DNA from: Neoscytalidium dimidiatum
Taxonomy: Eukaryota > Ascomycota > Dothideomycetes > Botryosphaeriales > Botryosphaeriaceae
Length of the DNA stretch: 64,000 bases
NCBI GenBank assembly: GCA_037367355.1
Contig: CM074705.1
Span: forward strand, 992,001-1,056,000
Reading direction: 5' to 3'
The translations under genes and the position numbers were made by a program. The notes below the pieces were generated by a model. That model saw nothing but the letters and a program-made list of their open reading frames with translations. It was not told where the DNA came from and did no database searches. Positions within the stretch are counted from its first letter, which is position 1; every line of letters starts with the position of its first letter. This document shows positions 54,718 to 64,000 of the stretch, one piece after another.

Positions 54718-55141
54718 TCAGGTACAGGCTTTGCCGGCAGTCATGCGCTGAGCGACCAAGCTGAAGACGGCGACAGAAGACATGAACAAGACTAGGTTGT
54801 AGAACTGAGCCGAGGGTCAGTGAGTTGACTGAGACTGAAACGAAAGAAAGATGTACTGCGTTGCGAGAATATGCGCTCTCCTCAGCTTCGCTGCGGGCCT
54901 CGACAAAGAGGCGGCGAAGGTTGGGAAGATTTGAGGTCTGAGCGGGTAGTCAGCCATAATCCAGCGCGGTCAGAGACGCTTGTATGCTTACCATGGTTGA
55001 TTCAGATGCAGCAAAATTGCGTTGGTTGAGGTAGCGGAGTTTTTTGCTGGAGAAGCAGGCGGCGGGTGCAACGGTTGGATGGTTGTGGGCGGCTTGGCAT
55101 GGGATAAGCTTGGACGCGTTCCCAAGGCTTGTGCTGTGCAT
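54718..55141 (-). CDS. Small probable mitochondrial membrane protein, 105 aa
   Basis: Three short exons, each in phase 0: 55141-54992 (50 codons), 54937-54857 (27) and 54804-54718 (28 plus stop). Introns are 54 nt (GTAAGC...GCTCAG) and 52 nt (GTACAT...GCTCAG, with CTCAC/CTGAC branch-like sites). The first 40 residues lack acids and carry Ser/Lys/Arg with ACFSSKKLRYLNQRNFA, a good mitochondrial presequence with a possible cleavage near 35-40. The middle is charged (TSNLPNLRRLFVEARSEAEE). The last exon gives one hydrophobic helix (FYNLVLFMSSVAVFSLVAQR) and a short tail. I do not recognise the family. A small single-pass inner-membrane protein fits best. It is head-to-head with the AP-1 beta gene over 304 bp. 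Confidence 0.62.
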
Positions 55142-55445
55142 TAGAGTTCCACTCAGCGTGGGTCTCAGCCCTTTATGCTAGAAGCCAGAACACCGCATCC
55201 GCCTCGAGCTCCTCCGCCACACCACACGCCCGCATTCCCGACCACAGCGTCGCTCGCATCCCGTCGCTGCTTCCGGTCCGCCCTCTTAAGCTTGCTGTAC
55301 GCGAGACACACACACACCCCGCGTCGCCCCCCGCCATCGCCCGCCCGTGTCCCGGTCCTGCGGCGTCACGCTCCGAAATATAACCAAGAAATCGGTGCAT
55401 GAGGGGCCCCGCTGTGGTCGTCGCCTCCGCAACTGATCTCTAGAG
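55142..55445. promoter_or_regulatory. 304-bp bidirectional promoter (small mitochondrial protein / AP-1 beta)
   Basis: The two start codons face outward, leaving 304 bp for both core promoters. The region is GC-rich with an ACACAC run near 55310. Confidence 0.55.
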
Positions 55446-58090
55446 ATGGCTGTCAACCGAATTCGCGGCGCTTTTGCCGTCCCGCGCAAGGGCGAGACTT
55501 TCGAGCTGCGTGCCGGCCTGGTGTAAGTTGCAATTCCCCACGTAGCTACGTTAGGCGCTTACCGTGAGCTAGTTCGCAATATGCATACGAACGGTGAGTT
55601 TCTGCCAACCACCCAGCTGACGACGCTGCGTGCTGAGTGAAGCCTAGGAAGGAGGCTATCCAGAAGACCATCATGTCCATGACCCTAGGCAAGGATGTGT
55701 CCGCCCTGTTCCCCGACGTCCTGAAGAACATCGCCACGGGCGATCTGGACCAGAAGAAGCTTGTGTACCTCTACCTCATGTGCGCTATGCTCCTCCAAGT
55801 CACAACGAATGCCATAATCTGACTGTTGCGGCGCGCAGGAACTATGCCAAGTCGCACCCCGACCTCTGCATTCTAGCTGTCAACACTTTCGTCCAGGATT
55901 CCGAGGACCCAAACCCCTTGGTCCGCGCTCTCGCCATAAGGACAATGGGCTGCATTCGAGTCGACAAGATGGTGGACTATATGGAGGAGCCGCTCCGGAA
56001 GACCTTGCGCGACGAGTCTCCTTATGTTCGTAAGACGGCTGTTATCTGCGTTGCCAAGCTGTTCGACCTGAACCCTACTATGTGTGTTGAGAATGGTTTC
56101 CTTGAGACTCTGCAAGAGCTCATTGGTGACCCGAACCCCATGGTTGTCGCCAACTCGGTCACGGCCCTAGTTGAGATTCACGAATCTGCTCCCGAGTTAA
56201 ATGTCTTCGAGATTACACCTCAGAGGCTAAAGAAAATGCTGATGGCCTTAAACGAATGCACCGAATGGGGCCGTGTCACGATCTTGACAGCCCTGGCGGA
56301 TTACAAAGCCATGGATGTCAAGGAGGCTGAGCATATTTGCGAGAGAGTGTCTCCGCAATTCCAGCACGTCAATCCTAGCGTGGTTCTGGCCGCGGTCAAG
56401 GTAGTATTCCTGCACATGAAGTTCATCGGCCCGGAATTGGCAAAATCATATCTCAAGAAGATGGCCCCTCCGCTGGGTGAGTACTGCCGACACTAATGTT
56501 TGGAGCACCCGCTAAATCTTCCGTTTCAAGTGACTCTTGTATCATCCGCACCTGAAGTTCAGTATGTCGCTCTCCGGAATATCGACCTCCTCCTCCAGAA
56601 GCAGCCGGACATTCTCAGCAAAGAAATGCGCGTCTTCTTCTGCAAATACAACGACCCTCCTTATCTCAAACTCCAGAAGTTGGAGATCATGGTCCGAATA
56701 GCCAACGACAGGAATGTCGACCAACTGTTGCAGGAACTGAAGGAATATGCTACCGAAGTTGACATGGATTTCGCCAGGCGAGCTGTCAAAGCCATCGGTC
56801 AGGTCGCCATCAAAATCGAGAGTGCCACGGAGAACTGCGTCAACGCGCTTCTCGACCTCATCAACACCAAGGTCAATTATGTTGTACAAGAAGCTATCGT
56901 TGTGGTCAAGGACATCTTCCGGAAATATCCCGGTTACGAGGGCATAATACCCACTCTTTGTCAGTGTATTGACGATTTGGATGAGCCTATCGCCAGAGGA
57001 TCTCTCATCTGGATCGTCGGTGAATACGCGGAGAAAATCAACAACGCGGGGGAGATTCTTGCAGGCTTCGTCGATGGGTTCACCGAGGAATTTGCTCAGG
57101 TTCGTTTGCTTACAGTTTGAACGTTTGGAGCCTTCTTGACAATGTATGCAGACTCAACTACAAATTCTCACGGCAGTGGTCAAACTCTTCTTGAAGAAGC
57201 CTGACCAATCTCAAGGTCTCGTCCAGAAGGTTCTCCAGTCAGCAACTGCCGAGTGCGACAATCCTGATGTCAGAGATCGTGCGTACGTTTACTGGAGATT
57301 GCTGTCTAGCGATCCCCAAATCACAAAGGTGAGCCTCTGATATGCTTACCCCCTCTCTTCTTTTGCGTCTGTTTTTGTAGGCTAATTCGATTTAGAGCGT
57401 GGTTCTCTCCGATAAGCCCGCGATCACTACTACGATTCCGTCATTGCCTCCGGCGTTACTTGATCAGCTGATACAGGAGCTCTCGACGCTGGCGTCGGTC
57501 TACCACAAGCTTCCGGAGTCTTTCCTTGGCCAAGGTCGCTTCGGCGCGGAAGCGATGCAGAAGGCTGCCATCGAGTACGTCGCGTCAGTCGATGGAGGAA
57601 ATGGGTTGATACTAACGGTCGTCGTAGGGAGCAAAAGCAACTTGCACGCGAGAATCCCATCGCGGCGGCAGCGGCGGCAGCGGCGGCAGCAGCAGTGTCT
57701 GGCGGCACTGCCCCGCCACCCAGCAATATCGAGAATCTCCTGGACATCGACTTCGACGGTGCAGCGCCGGCGTCGATGCAAAACCAACCGCCGTCAGGGG
57801 CGTCAGGCCTTGAGGGATTGGCAGGCACTCCGCAGCGGGTGGCGTCGCCGACTTCGGCAGGGCCGGGACCGTCCAACAATATGGACGATCTGATGGGTCT
57901 GTTTGGCAGCGGCGGAGCGGCGGCAGCACCTGTCAATGCGGGTACACCTGGCGCGAACGGAGCGAACGACCTCATGAACGGGTTTGCAGGATTGGACTTG
58001 GGAGCAGGAAATCAGCCTCCGCCTGCAGGACAGCAATTGGCACAGCAGGGACAAAAGTCGAGCAGCAACGATTTGGTGGATTTGATTTGA
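55446..58090 (+). CDS. apl2: AP-1 adaptor complex beta subunit
   Basis: Eight exons: 55446-55522, 55573-55593, 55648-55779, 55839-56476, 56531-57099, 57152-57328, 57396-57574 and 57628-58090, giving 751 aa; introns are 50-67 nt. Exon 2 is a 21-nt microexon (SQYAYER junction) needed to keep the frame. The protein is a large adaptin of the clathrin adaptor for trans-Golgi/endosome traffic. Adaptin N-terminal solenoid: [77 protein letters not shown] and [18 protein letters not shown]. After residue about 590 a hinge begins with an 11-residue poly-Ala stretch. It then carries a clathrin-box-like LLDID and two LMGLF/LMNGF-type motifs, ending NDLVDLI. There is no C-terminal appendage (ear) domain, which is common in fungal AP-1 beta. 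AP-2 beta is the main alternative. Confidence 0.9.
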
Positions 58091-59309
58091 TGAGAATACG
58101 CGTGATGGGCCAAGGAGTCAGGCGGGGCGGAAAAAGGGTCGGGGCCCCACTGGAGCAGGCGGAGCGGGGCGCACCAACGGGACGTCCGTGACCTGGCTGT
58201 GGGGTTGCACTAGGAGCCGGCTACGTACGTACAACAGCAGACGGAAATGGAAGGATGAATAATGGACTAGATGGGAGGGTGGGAAGCATGCACGTAGCAC
58301 GAAGACAAATAGACAAAACTCGGCGCTCCAGGTAGCTGGTGCTAGTGAAGTAGGTGCTGGCCCGCTTGGCCGTAAATGAGGCCGTTGATTCTTTTTCTTT
58401 TTTCCCTCTGGTGCATTCGTCCGAAGTTTGCTCTGCAGTGTGGGATGGGGGCTGGGCGCGGGGCGGAGGAGGAGAGTCGCGCGGCCAATGACGTCGTGGG
58501 GCCGGAGCGGCGGGGTCCGGGGGCCGGGCTGTCGGCTGAAGGCGGTGTTTGTCGAGCCTCGGCAACTTTCACATGCCCGCCTTGCCGCGGCCTCGCTGCC
58601 CTGTGTCACAGCCCACGCGGACGCGCGCGGGCGGATGCCGCCAGCGGCCGTCCTGGAAGGAGCCGCAACAACTTTTTGAAGTCTGGGAAACGAGGGGCAA
58701 GCATCATTTATTCTTCAGCTCTTCTTCCCTTTCTCCGTGCCTCCTCACCCATCCCATACGTCCTCTGACCTCCCCTGTCCACGCCGAACTTTCATCCGTC
58801 ATTTACCTTTACTCCACACTCCGTCCGAGCTCAAGCTCTCTCCCTCTACACACGTAGCTTTCTTGTGCTCCAACCTCCGGCGCCGGCTCTCCTCCTTCCC
58901 AACCTTTCTCCCTTCTCCCAACCTGCGCGCACGCGCTCTTCTCCAAGTGTCACCGCATCTCAGAGAAGGAAAACTACACGTCTTATTGCTCGTTTTCGCT
59001 GTTGTGTGGCGCCCAGACTTTTTCTTCGCCAACCACCAATCCTCCCCGCCCACCGCCCTTCTTGCTAAAAGAGGTCTTGCGCCTTTCGTCCGATTCGTGC
59101 CGCGAGCAAGGCAACGCCTCCTCCATCGCACGCGCCAACTCTCTGCCGCCATTACCGCCTTGCTCTTTTAACCGGCACAAAGACCAGCGCTTCGATTGCC
59201 AGAAAGTCGTCGTCCTTGCACAACGCGCGCCCCCCGTCTGCCGCACACATATTTCGCGACCTTTGTTTTTTCCCGAGAGGCCCGGAATAAAGGTATCAGG
59301 ACGAACACA
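58091..59309. other. 1.2-kb intergenic region before the carnitine carrier
   Basis: No gene recognised; minus frames at 58118-58609 and 58983-59462 are compositional or antisense. From about 58,700 the plus strand is strongly pyrimidine-rich, a typical leader of a well-expressed fungal gene. Confidence 0.55.
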
Positions 59310-60531
59310 ATGCCCGCGGAGAAGTCGACCCCGCAGCCGCACATCCCAAGCGCGGAGGAGCTGAAGCATGACGTCGCCGAGGCGACCAAGTCGAGCCTGC
59401 AGTCGCTGCGCGCGCTGGTGGCCGGCGGCGTCGGCGGCGTGTGCGCCGTCGTTGTTGGCCATCCCTTCGACTTGGTCAAGGTGCGGTTGCAGACCGCCGA
59501 GAAGGGCGTTTACAGCGGTGCCATGGATGTCGTCAGGAAGACGATTGCGAGGGAGGGTCTGGCAAGGGTGAGGCTTTCTCGTTGCTTATTTTTGTCGTTG
59601 GGGTCTTCTGAGTGTGCGGATGTGGGGCACAAAAACAGTGGTCGTGCTGGGGGGGAGAAGAAGTTTTGAACGAGATGTTGTGTTGCATGGCGGGGACATG
59701 CAGCTATCCTGCAGGAGAGCCCGAGAGCTAACGTACATCTTTCACATGCAGGGTCTCTACGCTGGTGTATCTGCACCTTTGGTCGGCGTGACGCCGATGT
59801 GTACGCTCCCTTTTCCCCTTCCTTCCACAGCACCGGAATAAGACTAACGTAATGTTCCTCTAGTTGCCGTCTCCTTCTGGGGCTACGACGTTGGCAAGCA
59901 GCTCGTCTCCTCCGTCTCAACCGTCCACAACAACCAATTTACCGTCGCGCAGACCTCTGCCGCCGGCTTTTTCTCCGCCATCCCCATGACGCTCATCACC
60001 GCGCCCTTCGAGCGCGTGAAGGTGCTCCTTCAGATCCAGGGCCAGAAGCAGCTCGCCCCCGGCGAAAAGCCCAAGTACAGCGGCGGCCTCGACGTCGTCC
60101 GCCAGCTCTACAAGGAGGGCGGCATCCGCTCCGTCTTCCGCGGCTCCGCCATGACCCTCGCCCGCGACGGGCCCGGCTCCGCCGCCTACTTCGCTACCTA
60201 CGAGATCATCAAGCGCCGCCTGACCCCGAAGAACCCGGACGGCTCCCCCGGAGAGCTGAGCCTCACCGCCGTCATGGCTGCCGGTGGAGCCGCCGGTGTC
60301 GCCATGTGGATTCCCGTCTTCCCCGTCGATACGATCAAGAGCAGGCTCCAGAGCGCCGAGGGCAACCCCACCATCGGCGGCACCATCCGCGAAATCTACG
60401 TCCGCGGCGGAGGTGCCAGGGCCTTCTTTCCCGGCTTGGGCCCTGCGCTGGCGAGAGCCGTGCCCGCTAATGCGGCGACCTTCTTGGGCGTTGAGTTGGC
60501 ACAGAAGGCCATGACTAAGCTGTTTGACTAA
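59310..60531 (+). CDS. acuH: Mitochondrial carnitine/acylcarnitine carrier
   Basis: Three exons: 59310-59567, 59752-59800 (49 nt) and 59864-60531, giving 324 aa; introns are 184 and 63 nt. It exchanges acylcarnitine for carnitine across the inner membrane, feeding acetyl and acyl units into mitochondria; Aspergillus AcuH mutants cannot use acetate or fatty acids. The three mitochondrial-carrier signatures are present: HPFDLVKVRLQT, APFERVKVLLQIQ and FPVDTIKSRLQ. Each is followed by a G-x-x-x-G region such as GLYAGVSAPLVGVTPMF, SVFRGSAMTLARDGPGSAAY and AFFPGLGPALARAVPANAAT. The RDGPGSAAYFATYE stretch and the tailored third repeat are typical of carnitine carriers rather than ornithine carriers. 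Codon use is strongly C-ending, suggesting high expression. The gene symbol follows Aspergillus usage. Confidence 0.9.
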
Positions 60532-61319
60532 ACAAAAGTCAAAAAAACATTGGAGGAGATTTCTGCGTTCTTATGTTGAATAAGAGGACATGAGGCATGG
60601 AGAGGATGAGGAATGGGATTATGTTCTGCGAGGGGAAGGAATTTTCCCCATTTCCAATCTAGGTGGCGGTTTCGTTGCGATTTATTTGAAAAACGCATTT
60701 CTCGGATGGCGGTAAGTTTTCTCTTTGCAATGCATATAGGGGATCGATTATCCCCCCTGGATATGCCCGCCCATCATGTATAGAAGTGCGTGGGCTGCTC
60801 TTTTCCTTCTCCTGTATACTTTTTGGAAGCATTGCACGCCCGCTCGAAAATCTCATAGACAGCATTAATCTTTGTCCAAGAGGCATACGAAATTTTGTCA
60901 AATGTCATAACGAAATTCATGTTCGTGATTTCATTACTACTTTGGACTTCATTTCCTCATTTAAACGCGTGTAGGCACAAGATTTAAACAGTGAAATCAG
61001 TAAAGCCAGGAACCAACGAAACCAAACCAATCGATCATCAATCCCATGAAGAAAAAAAAAAAAAACTTTCTCTCACAGGGGAATTATTAAAAATGCCTAG
61101 CAAGTGGTAAGGGCAAGCCAATCGGAAACAGGATACTCTGATAACCAGGATCAAGGAAACTCGTGATAATCATGGTCGATCGTCGGTATCTATTAAATCA
61201 ATCAAGAAGGAAACGGATCAGGTATCATTTCGTTGTCCAAACCTATTCCCTCAAACATTTGGAAGGGAAAAAAGGAGAATGCCATCAATCATCGACAGAC
61301 GCCTGCGAGCAATGCCAAC
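60532..61319. other. Convergent 3' intergenic region
   Basis: About 0.8 kb between the carrier (plus) and the DUF3824 gene (minus); AT-richer, with an A run at 61052-61065. No gene seen. Confidence 0.6.
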
Positions 61320-64000
61320 CTATCTCCTTTCACTACTCCGGCTTCCGCTAGCGCCGCCAGAGCCTAACAAATCGCCTGTGATTTTCAGGAACACCTTCCC
61401 TGCTGAGCTGCGTCCACTAAGGAAGTCTTCCAATTTGTCGGCGATTGGATCTTCACCTCGCTGAAGCACGGGTCGACCATTGGGATCGAATCGCGGCGGA
61501 AGCTCAATGGTTTCGCCTGACGAAATAGAAGACGGTGAATCAGACCGATTACGGGAGTTGGAGCGGGAGCGAGAACGAGAACGCGAGTGCGCATGCGAGC
61601 GTGGGCGGCTATCCTCGTAAGATTCGTAATCATCGTCTTCGTAGCCGTCGTAGGCATCGTACGGATGTGGGCGTGGTGTTTTGCTTCGCCGCCGACCAAC
61701 GGACGAGTCATCGTCTGAATGCACAATCTCATATTCTTTGTCATCATCGATTTTGCGGGGACATTCGCGGGTTAACTCTGGTGAAGGTGCGGGAGTAGGT
61801 AGATCGAATTGAACGGTTTTCTCTGACTTTTGCGGCTGTTGTTGCGATGAGGGCTCATGGGTCGACTCAGACCTTATACTATCTGGACAAAAATTGTTAA
61901 TACCATTTGTACTCATGGCTGTCCAACAGTTCAATGCATCAATGAACGGTGGACCCACCAGAATTGGGCTGCTCGGGAGCGGACGGAGCGGACGGAGCAC
62001 TCACATTGTCATCTCCGTGATGATGGCCCCGGTCTTCATAGTAATCTGGCTGTGGCTCTCGTGGTGGCGGGGGAAAGTACGGCGCTTGCTGGTGAGGGAA
62101 AGCCGGCTGCGTGGGTCCAGGGTTAGGGCCGTAGTCTGCAGGATTATACGGAGCAGGTCCGCCAAAATGGGCAGGCTCGTAAACATTTGGTTGCATGGCC
62201 GGATCATATCCTTGCGGCGGAGGAGGGAATTGGTTGCTTTCGGGATAATAGCGTCCATTTTCAGGCGGGTACGGTCCTTGAGGATATGGCTCTGGCGGAT
62301 ACCCACCCGGCGGTGGCGGGCTATAGCCTTCTTCACTGAATGGCCGCTCTTCCTCCGCACCTGATATATAATTAGTAACCTTTTGTCACAGTCAGTAGAT
62401 ATCAACTTACGCTTTCTCTCTTTCTTCTCGGCCTTCTTGCGTTCCCGTCTCTTGGCAGCCTCGTGAGCTGCTACGCCAGCGACACCAGCAAGTGCGGCGG
62501 CCTCGGCAACAGCCCGCGAACGACTCCTGCTCCGGCTGCGACTAGATCGGTGTCGACGTCTCCGTCCGCCAGATTCAGAATCGGAATCGGATGGACCACG
62601 TCTACCCCGGTAGTCAGCCGGATCGTCAGGATCATACCCAAAGCTGCCAGATCGACGACGACGGGCGCTCGCATTTGGCTCGACATAGATAGGATCACCG
62701 CCGTATACTACAAGAGCTGGGTCACTCGCGGATGCCCGCCGAGATCCTGAGGGTACCGACCTGGACCTAGATCTTGACCTTGACCTTGACCGTGACACAC
62801 GTTCTTCCTTTTCCTCCTTTTTGGCTGCATTCTTCTCATACAGACCAGCCAGCGCTGCTCCACCAAGGCCGGCAGCGGCAATTGGAACGCCAGTTCGGAG
62901 ACGGCTACGGCTACGGGACTTCTTGCCGCGTTTGCTTCGAGACCTGCTGCGTGCTCTTTCAACCAATCCGGCCACAGCGGCGCTAGCAAGTCCAGCTTGG
63001 GCTATGCGTCGGTTTCTGTGTTCAGGGTCGCGATGCTTGCTCCTCGATCTAGAACGGGAAGGTGACGAACTGTATTCGTCGCCACTAGCCCCGCTAACTG
63101 AGTGACGGCGTCTTCTAGAGCGGCTTCTTCGCTCAATCACGGTAGTGTTGGCCTTTTGCCCACGGCCAGCAGCATATGCAAGTGCACCCACAGCAGCAAG
63201 AGCAGCCACACCGGCTACCTTGCGCCCTCTGGAATGAGATCTGCCGTGCTTGTGGTGATGATGATGGTGGTGGTGACGTTCTTCGGATCCCGACCGGCTT
63301 TTGAACTCTCTTCGGGCTCTCGACAGGGCCTCTGCGCCGACGGCACCGAGGGCGCCATATCCGAGTGTCTGTCGAACACCGTGACCCGGGTCCTCGCCTT
63401 GCTTCTTCCGGTGATGGCGGATCAATTGGGCGGCGCCAACGCCCGCGACAATGCCTTCCGCAATATGGCGACGGTGATGAGGGCTGCGCTCTCGGAACTC
63501 GTCGTCTCGGCTCCGTCTCACGTATTCATACTCGTCATCGCTATGCCAGTCATGCTCAGCATGTCGTGCGCGACCACGCTCGTAATAGTCGTCTTCGTCC
63601 CAGCCGCGACCGTGGTCGACTTCGCGGACCCGCCGTTCATAGTAATACTCATCGTCCCGAGGCTCCGGGCGCTTGGCAACTTGGCGGTCATCCACCTCGG
63701 AGCGTTCGATGATTTCGTATTGCGGTTCTTCTCTCCTCAAGATAATCTGCTGTCGCACAGGGGCTTCTTGCACAATGATTGGTTGCGGGTTGGACTGTCG
63801 GATAACGATAGGCTGTGGCGGTGGATCCGGGCGAGAGAAGAATTCCGTAGACTTAGAGTACTTCTCCAGGGCGTAGGGCTCCTTTGGTTCCTCTTCGACT
63901 TCGCGCTCGATCGTGTACTGGCGGACACGCGGGGGCGAGGGCGAGCGCTCGATGACGTCGCGCTGGATGCGATATTCATGCACGTCGTGGCGAGGCGAGG
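61320..64000 (-). CDS. DUF3824 Arg/Ser-rich protein (5' end beyond the window)
   Basis: Exons: 64000 (edge)-62411, 62360-61959 and 61882-61320; introns are 50 nt and 76 nt. The 76-nt intron was chosen because it has a TATTAAC branch site before CCAG and keeps frame; read-through would stop at 61999. The frame is open to the edge with no ATG, so the N-terminus lies outside. It is a fungal low-complexity protein. Alternating units pair basic RS-dipeptides (such as SRSRSRSRS) with small Ala/Gly hydrophobic stretches (VAGVAALAAVGALAYAAG, IAAAGLGGAALAGLYEK), the pattern of DUF3824. A run of eight His occurs near HHHHHHHHKHGRSHSRG. The second exon is Pro/Tyr-rich (FPPPPQGYDP). The last exon has an acidic patch, another RS tract and a conserved-looking ending (EDPIADKLEDFLSGRSSAGK). 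Function is unknown; hydrophobic Ala/Gly segments suggest membrane or phase-separating behaviour (inference). Confidence 0.8.

Noticed and set aside
1..64000. Secondary-metabolite gene cluster
   Set aside because: A tyrosinase, a GNAT enzyme, a Zn2Cys6 factor and an RTA1 transporter are present but are scattered among housekeeping genes, and no PKS, NRPS, terpene or DMATS core enzyme is visible.
1..64000. tRNA, rRNA, CRISPR array or intact transposon
   Set aside because: Scanning for GGTTCGA-like T-arms, regular spaced repeats and reverse-transcriptase or transposase motifs by eye gave nothing convincing.

Overview
This window is a stretch of nuclear chromosome from a filamentous ascomycete (Pezizomycotina). 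Nearly every gene can be resolved into exons separated by 47-65 nt GT-AG introns, often with a CTGAC or CTAAC-like branch point. The gene content is typical of that group: a PTH11/fungal-rhodopsin receptor, a PhiA-type cell-wall protein, an RTA1 lipid translocator, a Zn2Cys6 regulator, a WSC-domain surface protein, a HET-domain relic and a DUF3824 protein. A dothideomycete is my guess from overall feel, not something the sequence proves.

Layout. 0-5 kb: the 5' end of arginase (minus), then two neighbouring paralogues of an uncharacterised W-rich repeat family, one with a single repeat and one with three good repeats and a fourth degenerate one. 5-11 kb: three minus-strand genes, for a mitochondrial rRNA 2'-O-methyltransferase (MRM2), the RFT1 lipid-linked oligosaccharide protein and a secreted tyrosinase. 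12-18 kb: a seven-TM rhodopsin-like receptor, a GNAT acetyltransferase and an intronless patatin-like lipase, all plus. 18-21 kb is a gene-poor gap with microsatellites. 21-31.6 kb: a minus-strand train of a 1323-aa MIT-domain protein, COP9 signalosome subunit 3, COQ9 and an Mtf2-like mitochondrial protein. The last is head-to-head with CMR1 (plus, 31.9-33.6 kb) over 300 bp.

33.6-45.5 kb is looser: a PhiA-like secreted protein, a DUF167 protein, a broken HET-domain gene, a WSC-domain protein, a long atypical segment (42.5-44.0 kb) that may be foreign, and an RTA1-family gene. The RTA1 gene faces a Zn2Cys6 regulator across a 1.1 kb shared intergenic region. 50.8-64 kb: a stomatin/SPFH protein, a small two-intron gene for a probable mitochondrial membrane peptide that is head-to-head with the AP-1 beta adaptin gene, a mitochondrial carnitine/acylcarnitine carrier, and a DUF3824/SR-rich protein running off the right edge.

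Most genes are housekeeping. Several are mitochondrial (MRM2, COQ9, Mtf2-like, the carnitine carrier and probably the small peptide), but nothing shows they are co-regulated. I found no core biosynthetic gene (PKS, NRPS, terpene cyclase), no CRISPR array, no tRNA or rRNA gene, and no intact transposon. The items most worth follow-up are the repeat-family pair, the HET relic with a RIP-compatible stop, the possibly foreign segment at 42.5-44.0 kb and the small mitochondrial gene at 54.7-55.1 kb.
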